From positions 61,798-125,797 of the forward strand of contig NZ_SBAP01000003.1 in the NCBI RefSeq assembly GCF_004134945.1: DNA of 64,000 nt, given 5' to 3'. Source of the DNA: Fusobacterium_C necrophorum_A. GTDB taxonomy: Bacteria; Fusobacteriota; Fusobacteriia; Fusobacteriales; Fusobacteriaceae. The stretch's first letter is position 1; every line of letters begins with the position of its first letter. The translations under genes and the position numbers were made by a program. Below the pieces are notes generated by a model. The model did not search any database, was not told the DNA's origin, and saw nothing but the letters and a program-made list of their open reading frames with translations. Shown one piece after another: positions 9,396-18,045 of the stretch.

Positions 9396-9440
9396 AAACA
9401 GGAAAACAAAGAGGAAATCTCCTCCACCATTTTCCTGTTT
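9396..9440 (-). terminator. Intrinsic terminator after the P19-like gene
   Basis: Arms AAACAGGAAAA (9396-9406) and TTTTCCTGTTT (9430-9440) pair, with an inner GAGGA/TCCTC pairing. On the minus strand the hairpin is followed by a T-rich run, so it ends the ftr1-P19 transcript. The plus strand also has T residues after it. Confidence 0.7.
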
Positions 9441-9480
9441 TTTATCTTGTTTAAAAAAAATTATTAGTACTTATCTATCA

Positions 9481-10143
9481 TTATTTATTTTGCAATTGTT
9501 CTCCGGTATAGGTCCAATCAAATTCCACGTTTTGTGTTTTGAAGTATTCTTCTGCCGCTGCCAAACCGTTATCTCTTGCCGCAGGAACCCCTGTTTCAGA
9601 ATCTACGTGTAATAAATAATCGGTAGGAGCTTTGATTTCTAATTGTAATTTATATTTTCCAATTGGAATTAAGCCCTTCTTAATGTTAATTCCATAGTGA
9701 GGTCCGTCATCCGCATTCATAGGCATGAAAGTTCCGGAAGTGATTTCTTTTTTTCCATCTTCCGACATCACTTTATAGTTTACTGTCAAGTAAGCCGGCC
9801 AAATATCTTCTCCTTCTCCAAAACCATATTTTACTCCTGCTTCCGGCAACAAATGAATATCCGCTTCCAAGTGCATATCGGATTCTGCCGCTGAAGGCTG
9901 TTTCCCTTCCGGAATCATATCCACTGCTTGGAAATAAACAGCTGCTACTTGATAAGGTCCTACGACAGTTTCATCAATCGGAATTTCTGCAAATCCGGAT
10001 TCTCCCGGTTTTTCTGCCGGAGCTGCCGCTTCTGTAGTGGCTGCTGTTTGTTCTGTTGGAGCTGCCGCTTCTTCTTTCTTTTCTCCACAAGCAGTCAACC
10101 CCAATACCAATAAAGCCATTGCTAAAAATTTTAAATTTTTCAT
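9481..10143 (-). CDS. P19/Tp34-family periplasmic iron-binding lipoprotein
   Basis: 220 residues. The lipobox LGLTAC puts the lipidated Cys at about residue 19, followed by an Ala/Glu/Thr-rich linker of some 30 residues. The folded domain (VGPYQVAAVYFQAVDM, MHLEADIHLL, PMNADDGPHYGINI) matches the Iron_transport/P19 family, where Met and His residues of MHLEADIHL-like strands bind Cu/Fe. Family members work with an FTR1-type permease. The gene follows ftr1 by 44 bp with RBS AGGGAGGAG and ends at an intrinsic terminator. It is probably anchored to a membrane facing the periplasm. Confidence 0.85.
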   Translation of the reverse strand: MKNLKFLAMALLVLGLTACGEKKEEAAAPTEQTAATTEAAAPAEKPGESGFAEIPIDETVVGPYQVAAVYFQAVDMIPEGKQPSAAESDMHLEADIHLLPEAGVKYGFGEGEDIWPAYLTVNYKVMSEDGKKEITSGTFMPMNADDGPHYGINIKKGLIPIGKYKLQLEIKAPTDYLLHVDSETGVPAARDNGLAAAEEYFKTQNVEFDWTYTGEQLQNK

Positions 10144-10187
10144 AGTAAAACTCCTCCCTAAACATTTATATTAAAATACTTTGTAAA

Positions 10188-11495
10188 TTATTTTTCCTTT
10201 TCCGCCTCTTTTTTTATTTTTCTTTCTTTCATAAAATTACTTAATATCATCCAAACAGAAGCAATGACCAACATCAATTGCGGAATTAAAGTTTCTGCTC
10301 TATCATAGATATTTAACCATGTATTTTGGTATCCATTCATAGCAGGAATGACGGTACTTCCTGAAATAACCCCTGCTTCTGTCAGCTCTACGACTCCTTT
10401 TCCCATGAATGAAATACACAATAGGAATAGAAGAATACTCGTAAACATAAAGAAAGGTCTAAGAGGTAATCTTACTGTAGTATATCTGAAGATAAGATAA
10501 ATAAGAATCAAAGCGGCAATCCCGGCTAAAAATCCATAAAGAGCAAATAATTTATCGGTTTGTCCTCCTGTCAACATCGCTTTGTAAAACAAGACCAATT
10601 CGGCTCCTTCTCGAAGAACTGCCAGAAAAGCGGAAAAAATTAAAACTCTTCCACTCTTTTCATCAATAGATTTCTGAACTTGAGATTTGATATAGCGTGA
10701 CCAGGCTTCTTCTTCTGAACGAGATAAAATCCAATTGCTGACCCAAAATAAAACTCCAACGGCTAAGAACATAGTGATTCCTTCCATCAGTTCCTGTCCA
10801 ATTCCACCTAATAAAATATCAATTAGGAAGGCTAACAAGAAAGAACAAACAATGGCTGCTCCCATTCCGATATATACTTGTTTACATAATTTTTCATTGC
10901 CTGTTTTTACAAGATATGCAATAATAGCAACGATGACTAAAATAGCTTCCAGCCCTTCTCTTAATAACAGTCCGAAGGAAACTCCAAAGGATTTCCATTT
11001 TATTGCGGAAGCATTCGCATTTACAACTTCCCCCTTAAATAATCGCTCTCCTTCAGAATCAGGAGCTTGTTTTGAAATAACTCCATCCAAAACCATGGCA
11101 TCTCTGTAGACTTTTATAGCCAATAAATCGATTTCTTTATCCAATTCGGAAATATTTCCTTCAATATTCCCTTTTAGAGTATGTTTAATTTTACGAAACA
11201 TGGCTTCAATCTCATTCACTCTTTTTGCGGAGATATTCACCATAACATTTTTTTCAAATCCTTGTACTTCATAGTAATTAAAATAGGCATTGTTCATAAA
11301 TTTGTATGCCGCATCGGCATCTCCCATTTCAATTGATTTTTTCGCATCTTGAAACTCCAGATTCATATCTTTTGCAACCTCTTGCCAAGTCTCATATTTT
11401 TTCTTCTGAGCAGCCTCCGTTTCTGAGTAATTCAGTGTGAAAAATACAGCAAAAACAAAGAGCAAGGCAAACAATTTTTTGAAACATTTTCTCAT
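10188..11495 (-). CDS. FTR1-family iron permease
   Basis: 435 residues from the ATG at 11495, which has AGGGGTGGA 5 bases upstream; the longer frame from 11540 lacks a site and adds 15 residues before the signal sequence. After the signal peptide comes about 140 residues of extracytoplasmic helical domain (residues ~25-160), then seven membrane segments. Two REGLE-type motifs, REGLEAILVIVAIIAY and REGAELVLFYKA, supply the Glu residues thought to carry iron. The C terminus is a basic cytosolic tail. Together with the downstream P19-type lipoprotein it resembles the Campylobacter P19/FTR1 and E. coli FetMP systems. It has its own promoter, so it can be expressed apart from the ABC operon upstream. 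Confidence 0.88.
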   Translation of the reverse strand: MRKCFKKLFALLFVFAVFFTLNYSETEAAQKKKYETWQEVAKDMNLEFQDAKKSIEMGDADAAYKFMNNAYFNYYEVQGFEKNVMVNISAKRVNEIEAMFRKIKHTLKGNIEGNISELDKEIDLLAIKVYRDAMVLDGVISKQAPDSEGERLFKGEVVNANASAIKWKSFGVSFGLLLREGLEAILVIVAIIAYLVKTGNEKLCKQVYIGMGAAIVCSFLLAFLIDILLGGIGQELMEGITMFLAVGVLFWVSNWILSRSEEEAWSRYIKSQVQKSIDEKSGRVLIFSAFLAVLREGAELVLFYKAMLTGGQTDKLFALYGFLAGIAALILIYLIFRYTTVRLPLRPFFMFTSILLFLLCISFMGKGVVELTEAGVISGSTVIPAMNGYQNTWLNIYDRAETLIPQLMLVIASVWMILSNFMKERKIKKEAEKEK

Positions 11496-11549
11496 GCATT
11501 CCACCCCTAATTCTATTCCAAAATTACAAAACCTGTTCATTTTTATATA

Positions 11550-11578
11550 ATTTTATACCAATTTAATTGAAAAGTCAA
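11550..11578 (-). promoter_or_regulatory. Predicted promoter of ftr1-P19
   Basis: Read on the minus strand: TTGACT (11578-11573), 17 bp, TAAAAT (11555-11550), about 55 bp upstream of the ftr1 ATG. Confidence 0.55.
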
Positions 11579-11647
11579 TATATTTATAGATATAAAATTC
11601 TATTCACTAAATTTTTAAAAGATTTATTTTTTAAAAACGAAAAAGTA

Positions 11648-11656
11648 TGTTAGAAT
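11648..11656 (+). promoter_or_regulatory. Possible extended -10 of the OppA-like gene
   Basis: TGTTAGAAT forms an extended -10 (TGnTAGAAT) 34 bp before the start at 11690. No good -35 is visible. The interval up to ftr1 is AT-rich and shared by the two divergent genes. Confidence 0.4.
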
Positions 11657-11689
11657 AAAGAAAAAGAATTATGGAAAGAAGGGTTGAGA

Positions 11690-13126
11690 ATGGATATGAA
11701 AAAAATGTTTAAATATTTGCCGATACTGTTCTCCCTATTTCTATTTGCCTGTTCCTCAGACAAAGTGGAAACGGAGAAAAGAGAACAAATTCTTTATACG
11801 GTTATGCCGAAGCGGGAATATCATCTTGTTTCCAATCACTATCAGGAAGCGGACAGAGCCTTAATCACTCAGCTGTGGGAAGGACTTACTGAACTGAAAG
11901 AGGGAGGAGTTCGCCTAATTGAAGTTACCGATATTCAACATAGTGAAGATTTTTTGGAATGGAAATTCTCTTTGCGAGAGGATTTGACCTGGTCCAATGG
12001 TGAACCGATTACAGCAGAAAGCTATCGAAAAAGCTGGTTGAAGAGCTTAAAAAATTCTCCTATGCTGCAAGAAAAATATCGAATGTTTGTGATTCAAAAT
12101 GCGGAAAAATTTTCAGAAAATAAGGTTTCTGAGGAAGAAGTGGGAATCAAAGCGGAAAAAAATGTACTTCAAGTACGATTACACACCCCCATTTCCAATT
12201 TTGATGAATGGGTCAGCAATCCTATTTTTTATCCTCTTCACCCGGACAATGAAAGATTAAAAGCGGAAGAAAAAATTGTAAATGCCGCCTTTCGAGTTGC
12301 CTCTATGCAGGAAGATAAGATTATATTGGAAAAAAATGAAAGCTATTGGGATTCTGTGAATACTCGTTTAAAAAAAGTGGAGATATCCTTGGTAGAAAAT
12401 GAAATTATGGCTTATGAAATGTTCCCGAGATATGAAATCGATTTCTTCGGTGCTCCCTTCTATTCGATTCCCTTTGAGCGCTTGAAGCAAGCAAATACTT
12501 TGCCTGAAAAATTAGTTTTTCCGGTGATGAAGTACTGCTATATTTCCATTCCGAATGAAACAAAGGATCCATTTTTAGAAACATCAAATAGAAAGCTGAG
12601 AGAACTCCTATATGCTGTCAGCGACCCGGAATTCATGGGAAAGGTCATTGTTCAAAACGATTCTCCGGCCATTTTTTCACATCCTCATCCCAGCTCGGAA
12701 CTGATTTCCAAGAGCAAAGAAGAGTTTGAAGCCTTACAACAGCAAAAACATTTTACTTTTTCCGATTCTCCTTATGTTGCAAGATTTCATTCCGATAAGC
12801 TTTTAGAAAAAAAATTGTTGCTTTCTACCGTAAAAGAATGGATTTCCAGTTTTAAATTTCCCATTCGCGTTACCTCCGATGAAAAAGCAAAAGCAACTTT
12901 TCAAATGGAGCATTATCTGCTTGGAAGCAATCGAAAAGAAGATTTCTATTATTATATTTCCAAAAAATATGGTGTGAATATAACAAAAGAAGAGGAATTC
13001 CTGAAAGAATTATCGGTGATTCCTCTGCTTCAAGAAAACACTACACTCCTATTGCATTCTGAAGTGAGAGGACTGAATGTGGCACCCAATGGAGATGTTT
13101 ACTTAAAATATATTATAATTCAATAA
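11690..13126 (+). CDS. OppA/DppA-like substrate-binding lipoprotein
   Basis: About 478 residues. The N terminus is a signal peptide ending LFLFAC, which is a lipobox. The SBP_bac_5 pattern is visible: ALITQLWEGLTE, then WKFSLREDLTWSNGEPITAESY, and a later FPVMKYCYISIPNE region. The family binds peptides, nickel or opines for an ABC importer. No permease or ATPase of that class is adjacent, so it is an orphan binding protein. At about 480 residues it is slightly short for the family. ATG 11690 is chosen because AAAGAAGGG lies 6 bases upstream; the TTG two codons earlier overlaps that site. It lies on the opposite strand between the two parts of the iron locus and ends at a terminator. Confidence 0.78.
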   Translation: MDMKKMFKYLPILFSLFLFACSSDKVETEKREQILYTVMPKREYHLVSNHYQEADRALITQLWEGLTELKEGGVRLIEVTDIQHSEDFLEWKFSLREDLTWSNGEPITAESYRKSWLKSLKNSPMLQEKYRMFVIQNAEKFSENKVSEEEVGIKAEKNVLQVRLHTPISNFDEWVSNPIFYPLHPDNERLKAEEKIVNAAFRVASMQEDKIILEKNESYWDSVNTRLKKVEISLVENEIMAYEMFPRYEIDFFGAPFYSIPFERLKQANTLPEKLVFPVMKYCYISIPNETKDPFLETSNRKLRELLYAVSDPEFMGKVIVQNDSPAIFSHPHPSSELISKSKEEFEALQQQKHFTFSDSPYVARFHSDKLLEKKLLLSTVKEWISSFKFPIRVTSDEKAKATFQMEHYLLGSNRKEDFYYYISKKYGVNITKEEEFLKELSVIPLLQENTTLLLHSEVRGLNVAPNGDVYLKYIIIQ

Positions 13127-13150
13127 AAAAAATCTCTAGATGAAAAAAAT

Positions 13151-13203
13151 AAAAAACTCCAAGTTAGGATTTTATACTTCAAAATTCTACTTGGAGTTTT
13201 TCT
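13151..13203. terminator. Bidirectional intrinsic terminator
   Basis: AAAAAACTCCAAGT and ACTTGGAGTTTTT form a strong hairpin with A/T tracts on both sides. It sits between the convergent OppA-like gene (plus) and the last gene of the ABC operon (minus), serving both. Confidence 0.8.
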
Positions 13204-13298
13204 TTCCATACTGCCTGCTTCTGAATTCGCTATCTCATAAAAGCATTTTTCTGCACATTCTTTTATCATGTTCTTAGCTCATTTTTACTAAATCCCTC

Positions 13299-13982
13299 TT
13301 ATGGCATTTTGCTTAAATGATTGCCCGGGCTCAATACTCCCTCAGACATGGTATAGATACTTTTTCCATACTTTAAAGTATCCAATTCATGTGTCACTAT
13401 AAGAATTGTCAGCCCCCTTTCATTTAATTTTTGCAATAATTCCATGACTTCTTTGCTTGCCTCAATATCCAAATCCGAAGTCGGCTCATCCGCAATCAAA
13501 ATTTGAATATCCGTAATCAAAGCCCGAAGAATAATGACTCTTCTCAATTCTCCACCGGATAATTCCTTAGGATAAGAGTCGGCAAGATGTTCCAATCTCA
13601 ACTCTTTTAAAAAATATCTCGCTTTTTCTTCGGAACTTCCGTCCGTATGATATAAATCATAGGCAAGTCGAATATTTTCTAAAACAGTCAGATAGGATAA
13701 CAAGGCAGGGGACTGCGGAATAAAACCGATGGTTTTGTTCCTAAAAATTGACTTTTCTTCATCTTCCAACAAAATATAATTTTGTCCTTCAAACAGCAAT
13801 TCTCCACTGTCCGCAGAAAGTAAACCCGCCACAATATTCAAGAAAGTGGATTTTCCACTACCGCTTCTCCCGATAATATGGATAAAGTCTCCTCTCTTGA
13901 TCTCTAAACTGACATCTTTTACAGCAAAAAAAGCTTTGTTTGCTCTGGTATAAGATTTCGATATATTTTTGATTTCTAACAT
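13299..13982 (-). CDS. ABC transporter ATPase (MacB/LolD type)
   Basis: 227 residues. Walker A GRSGSGKST near residue 38, signature LSGGELRR, Walker B ILIADEPTSDLD and an IVTHELD switch. It closely follows the FtsX-like permease (8-bp gap), so the two form one transporter. In P19/FTR1-type loci such permease-ATPase pairs accompany iron uptake; the transported substrate and direction are not known. It is the last gene of the eight-gene minus-strand operon and ends before the bidirectional terminator. Confidence 0.85.
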   Translation of the reverse strand: MLEIKNISKSYTRANKAFFAVKDVSLEIKRGDFIHIIGRSGSGKSTFLNIVAGLLSADSGELLFEGQNYILLEDEEKSIFRNKTIGFIPQSPALLSYLTVLENIRLAYDLYHTDGSSEEKARYFLKELRLEHLADSYPKELSGGELRRVIILRALITDIQILIADEPTSDLDIEASKEVMELLQKLNERGLTILIVTHELDTLKYGKSIYTMSEGVLSPGNHLSKMP

Positions 13983-13990
13983 ACTTCCTC

Positions 13991-15196
13991 CTACATTTCT
14001 TCCTTTAGACTCATATAGCTATCTTTTTCCGTCAATTTTTTAACCACTCGAACGGTTGAGAGAGGTCCTATCAAGCTCCCCAGTAGAAAGCTCAAGAGGA
14101 ATATAAGTAGATATTTCAAAATTCCCGGCGAAAGAAACGGCATTGTTAGACTTTTTGCCATAAGGGGAAGAAAAATCATAGAAAGCAGAACCCCTAAAAA
14201 GCTTCCGAGAGCTGCTCCCCAAAGAGATAAAATTCCGGCTTCTTTTACAATAATGTTTCGCAATATTCTTTTAGAAGCTCCCAAAACTCTTAGAACTGCC
14301 ATCTCTTTTTTTCTTTCGTTAAAAATTGCCGTAAAGCTGATACTTAATATTACAATGGAAAAAATCCAAATAATAAAGATCAATCCTCCGACATAAGAGG
14401 ATAACACTTTTAAATTGGAAGAGATCGTATTCACAAATTTCTTACTGAACATAGCAAAAATTCCTTCATGAGCAAGAGTCCTTGAAATTTTAGAAGAAAG
14501 TTTGACGGAATCTACTCCGGGTTTTACCTTAAGCATGATGGAAGAAATCACATCCTCTTCCGCTACTCGGTTTGCCGTAATTCTTTCCGAAGCCTTTGCC
14601 AATTCTTTTGCCGTCTTTCGGTTGACAAAGACAGTAGCATCAAAACCGACTCCCGTCGCCTTGAGATGACCTACAATTTTTAATTCATGATTGAAGAAAC
14701 GAACAATTTCTCCCTGTTCTCCTATTACATGACTTCCTACGATGGCTTCATTATCCTTTAATTCTTTATGAATACTGTTTGTAATCCATGGATAAATCAA
14801 AAAATCACTGTCTATATCAATTCCTATAATTTGAATCGGATAAGAACAACAGGAAGCAGATAGGGTTGCAACATAAATTTGAGCTGTCATCTGTTCAATT
14901 TCCTCAAACTGCTCCAATTTTTTCATGGTATTTTCCGGAAGATAAAAAGTGGAAGGCTCTCCTTTCAGAAGAACACTCTCGATTTCCGCTTTATATCCCG
15001 CGGGAACCACAATCACATCTGCTCCTAGACGATTGGAAAGGCTGTCCAAACCATGTTTTAAGCTCAGAGAAAATACAGAACCCATATATACGATGATACT
15101 GGAAAGAGTAACCAGCAATATCATGCAAATGCTTCTCATTTTTCTCTGTCTTATATTTTCCATCGCCAAACTCGTGGCATCTATTCTTTTCTTCAT
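13991..15196 (-). CDS. FtsX/MacB-type ABC permease
   Basis: 401 residues with one N-terminal membrane helix (SICMILLVTLSSIIVYMGSV), a large periplasmic domain (residues ~50-270) and three C-terminal helices with FNERKKEMAVLRVLGASKR, the cytoplasmic coupling segment typical of FtsX-like permeases. This class moves substrate at the membrane or periplasm by mechanotransmission rather than classical import. It precedes its ATPase by 8 bp and follows the DUF4418 gene by 4 bp. It is distinct in sequence from the two permeases further upstream, so the operon encodes two separate ABC modules. Confidence 0.83.
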   Translation of the reverse strand: MKKRIDATSLAMENIRQRKMRSICMILLVTLSSIIVYMGSVFSLSLKHGLDSLSNRLGADVIVVPAGYKAEIESVLLKGEPSTFYLPENTMKKLEQFEEIEQMTAQIYVATLSASCCSYPIQIIGIDIDSDFLIYPWITNSIHKELKDNEAIVGSHVIGEQGEIVRFFNHELKIVGHLKATGVGFDATVFVNRKTAKELAKASERITANRVAEEDVISSIMLKVKPGVDSVKLSSKISRTLAHEGIFAMFSKKFVNTISSNLKVLSSYVGGLIFIIWIFSIVILSISFTAIFNERKKEMAVLRVLGASKRILRNIIVKEAGILSLWGAALGSFLGVLLSMIFLPLMAKSLTMPFLSPGILKYLLIFLLSFLLGSLIGPLSTVRVVKKLTEKDSYMSLKEEM

Positions 15197-15200
15197 TTTT

Positions 15201-15641
15201 TCACTTTTCCTTCTTCAATAAAATTGTTATGATGTTGATAATCATGACAAGGGCAATCAGTCCTGCAACAATTCCTACAATTTCAAAGGTATGATTTGCT
15301 CGACAAGCCATGCTTTCCATTTTACAAAATCCGTAAGGTTTTCCCATTTCATTGTGCATATGAGTCATACCGTGAGGAATCAGATAACTGAAAGCGGACA
15401 ATACTATGACAAGAGCACTTCCCAACAATCGTAGATACTTATATTTCGATAAGACAATCATAAGGATACATAGAATCATAATCATGACAGCTATTTTCAT
15501 CACCAAATTTCCGCTATAAAAACATCCCATATGCGTTCCGTCTTCTTTCAGTCCGGAACAAATCGGTGCAATCCATTTTGGGATAAGAAGCAATAAAATA
15601 GACAACAAAATTCCTAATTTTTCAAATATATTTTTTTTCAT
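15201..15641 (-). CDS. DUF4418 membrane protein
   Basis: 146 residues with four predicted membrane helices. Between helices 1 and 2 lies ICSGLKEDGTHMGCFYSGN, and before helix 4 PHGMTHMHNEMGKPYGFCKMESMAC; these loops are rich in Cys, Met and His. This is the pattern I associate with DUF4418, whose role is unknown. The metal-binding-looking loops fit an iron or redox role beside the P19/FTR1 genes. It starts 76 bp after the FMN-binding lipoprotein gene and runs to within 4 bp of the next permease. Confidence 0.68.
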   Translation of the reverse strand: MKKNIFEKLGILLSILLLLIPKWIAPICSGLKEDGTHMGCFYSGNLVMKIAVMIMILCILMIVLSKYKYLRLLGSALVIVLSAFSYLIPHGMTHMHNEMGKPYGFCKMESMACRANHTFEIVGIVAGLIALVMIINIITILLKKEK

Positions 15642-15717
15642 AGTAAAAAACTCCTTTTGTTTTCAAATTTTGTACCTATAACGTTTTCCTATGGCATGAA
15701 AGTTTTCTATTTCTATA

Positions 15718-16137
15718 CTACTTTGCTTTTTCCAAAGCATTCCACACAGCCGCTTTGAATTCTTTATTGGATACGGTAGCTCCTGCAATGGAATCTACTT
15801 TTTCAGGATCTTGCACCTCCAACAGCATATCGGAATATTTTTCGAAACCTTGTACCGCCAGTTGTGCTTTTGTGAACTTCTCTTCTCCAGCATTTTCTCC
15901 ATAGTGTTCATCCTTGATCTCTCCTTGGGCATCTTTGAAGGTAGCCTGACAGGATACAATCTTATTCTCCTTTATTTCCAATATGACTTCACAGCTGTCT
16001 TTATGTTCCGAATCTTCTGAAACATATTGACCTGCATAGGAGCCGTCTTGGAATGTCATCTTGGAAAAATCTTTTTTTCCACAGGCAATCACAAGAGCCA
16101 GCATAGCCAATGTTAACATCCACATTTTTTTCTTCAT
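15718..16137 (-). CDS. FMN-binding-domain lipoprotein (probable covalent flavoprotein)
   Basis: 139 residues. The lipobox LALVIACG anchors it at a membrane face. The single FMN_bind domain has DGSYAGQYV at its start and DSIAGATVSN near residue 117, the D(g/s)xxGATxS/T motif whose Thr is flavinylated through a phosphodiester by ApbE in relatives. NqrC/RnfG-like domains and extracytoplasmic flavin electron carriers use this motif. Its place inside an iron operon with a DUF2318 protein suggests electron delivery for ferric reduction or metal release; that is inference. No apbE is present in the window. RBS AAAGGAGGATATTTC precedes the ATG. Confidence 0.78.
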   Translation of the reverse strand: MKKKMWMLTLAMLALVIACGKKDFSKMTFQDGSYAGQYVSEDSEHKDSCEVILEIKENKIVSCQATFKDAQGEIKDEHYGENAGEEKFTKAQLAVQGFEKYSDMLLEVQDPEKVDSIAGATVSNKEFKAAVWNALEKAK

Positions 16138-16155
16138 GAAATATCCTCCTTTTTT

Positions 16156-16830
16156 CTATTTTAAATAAATATCATCCACAATTTTTCCATAGTCCAAAAT
16201 AATTTTTCGTTCCGCCGCTGACCCCACTTCCGCATCGTGCGTCACCACAATGATAGTCGTTCCTTCTGCATGTAACTTTTTTAAAATGTTGATGACGATA
16301 TTCTCATTCGTTTCATCCAGATTCCCGGTCGGCTCATCCGCCAAGATGATTTCAGGACTGTTAATTAAGGCTCTGGCAATACAAACTCTCTGCTGCTCCC
16401 CTCCGGACAATTGGCTGGGAAGATGATGAGCTCTTTCTTTCAAGCCCACAATTTCTAAAGCATCCAAAGCTTCCTGTTCATCAGGAATGCTATGATAATA
16501 TTGGGCTACCATAACATTTTCCAAAGCTGTCAAATAAGGAATCAAATGGAATTGTTGAAAAATAAGTCCTATCTTTTCTCGTCGAATTTCCGTTAAGGAT
16601 TTTTGGGTTTCTTTCGTAATATTTTGTCCGTCCAGAATGACTTCTCCGACACTCGGTTTATCCATACAACCGATAATATTCATCATGGTGGATTTTCCGG
16701 AACCCGAAGATCCCATGATTGCCACCCATTCTCCCTTTTTCACCGTTAAATTGACATCCTTTAAGGCATGCAGTTCTCCATAAATTTTAGAAACATTCTT
16801 GACTTCCAGTAATACTTTTCGTTCTTCCAT
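16156..16830 (-). CDS. ABC transporter ATPase (MacB/LolD type), second module
   Basis: 224 residues. Walker A GSSGSGKST near residue 39, signature LSGGEQQR, Walker B IILADEPTGNLD and VVTHDAEV. It lies 4 bp after its permease and 18 bp before the FMN-binding lipoprotein. It resembles the first ATPase only at family level, so it should serve the two permeases just upstream (16834-19335), which would form a heterodimer. Confidence 0.86.
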   Translation of the reverse strand: MEERKVLLEVKNVSKIYGELHALKDVNLTVKKGEWVAIMGSSGSGKSTMMNIIGCMDKPSVGEVILDGQNITKETQKSLTEIRREKIGLIFQQFHLIPYLTALENVMVAQYYHSIPDEQEALDALEIVGLKERAHHLPSQLSGGEQQRVCIARALINSPEIILADEPTGNLDETNENIVINILKKLHAEGTTIIVVTHDAEVGSAAERKIILDYGKIVDDIYLK

Positions 16831-16833
16831 TCT

Positions 16834-18036
16834 TTATTCCCCTTTCAACACCAATGCAGGCTCTATTTCCATTGCTTTTTTTACAGGATACAAACAGGCA
16901 AGTGTCGTAATTAACATGGATACAATGACGGTAATCGGTGCAAACAGCCACTGAAATTCAATGGCTCTTCCGAATACATTTAAACTTACTTCCTGAGCAA
17001 ATAAGAATCCTAAACCAACTCCTAAAATCCCTCCAATAAATCCCAAAGCAGAACCTTCTCCTAAAAATTCTTTTCTAATTTCGTTATTATAGGCACCTAA
17101 AGCCTTTTTTAATCCGATTTCTTTTCTTCGTTCCGCAACCACTGCCATCATTGTGGTACTGACGGAAATCATCGTTAAGACCAAAACCACAATATTGACT
17201 AATAAAACCAAAACTTGTAATTTTCCCAAAACAATATCTTGGGATTGAGTCACTCTTTTTACAGGTCTGGCGATAATATTTTTATCATAGTTTTCCAAAG
17301 TCTCCGCCAAGAGATTCAATTGTTGAGAATCTGCTTCCACGGAGCATTCAATTCCGTCAATTTGGATCACATCTTCCAAAATTTCCCCTAGAAGAGTAAT
17401 GGGCAAGAAAATGAAGGATTCTTCAGCTCCTCCTGTCGTAATAATTCCCTTAACGCTTAGTTTTTTTGCATAAAAATTGGAACCCAAATCTTTTTTCTTA
17501 CTTGCTTCCGCCGAATCGGACTGTTTTGAAGCAACTACTTTGCTTCCTGCCTTCGGCCCTTCGACAGTAAAAGTATCTCCTATTTGTAGATTTAACTTTT
17601 TTGAAATTTCTTTTCCAATCATCACATTGCTGCTATCCTCGTTCGTTGTCCATTCTCCCTCAATATACCAGAAAGGACTGTTATTCTTGACTTCGACCAT
17701 ATCAGTTCCTGTTAAAATATAGGGCTGTTGGTTGATTTTTGTCGTTTCATAACGATAAGGAGCAACCCCTACTACACTGTGTAGCATAATTTTTGATTTC
17801 AATCTTTGAAATTCTTCTTCCGAAATTTTTTCATTTCCACTTGGCAGGATCACAAAGTTTGCTCCATAGGAACGGAATTCTTTTCCAAGTTGTCTGGGAA
17901 TGTCGTAATAAATGGTAACAAGTCCCGACATAATGGTCGCTCCAATTGCAATTGCCAATAAGGCAACGATCATTCTTGCTTTTCTTCGGATAAGAGAATT
18001 CACTACAAGCTTGATATACATTTGTCTTTTTGTCAT
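16834..18036 (-). CDS. FtsX/MacB-type ABC permease
   Basis: 400 residues: helix 1 (MIVALLAIAIGATIMSGLV), a large extracytoplasmic domain, and three C-terminal helices with VVAERRKEIGLKKALGA, the FtsX coupling segment. It is one of a tandem pair with the gene at 18046-19335; paired permeases with a single ATPase are usual in the P19/FTR1-linked transporters I recall from Campylobacter. Gaps of 3 and 9 bp to its neighbours show an operon. Confidence 0.85.
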   Translation of the reverse strand: MTKRQMYIKLVVNSLIRRKARMIVALLAIAIGATIMSGLVTIYYDIPRQLGKEFRSYGANFVILPSGNEKISEEEFQRLKSKIMLHSVVGVAPYRYETTKINQQPYILTGTDMVEVKNNSPFWYIEGEWTTNEDSSNVMIGKEISKKLNLQIGDTFTVEGPKAGSKVVASKQSDSAEASKKKDLGSNFYAKKLSVKGIITTGGAEESFIFLPITLLGEILEDVIQIDGIECSVEADSQQLNLLAETLENYDKNIIARPVKRVTQSQDIVLGKLQVLVLLVNIVVLVLTMISVSTTMMAVVAERRKEIGLKKALGAYNNEIRKEFLGEGSALGFIGGILGVGLGFLFAQEVSLNVFGRAIEFQWLFAPITVIVSMLITTLACLYPVKKAMEIEPALVLKGE

Positions 18037-18045
18037 GCTTTCCTC

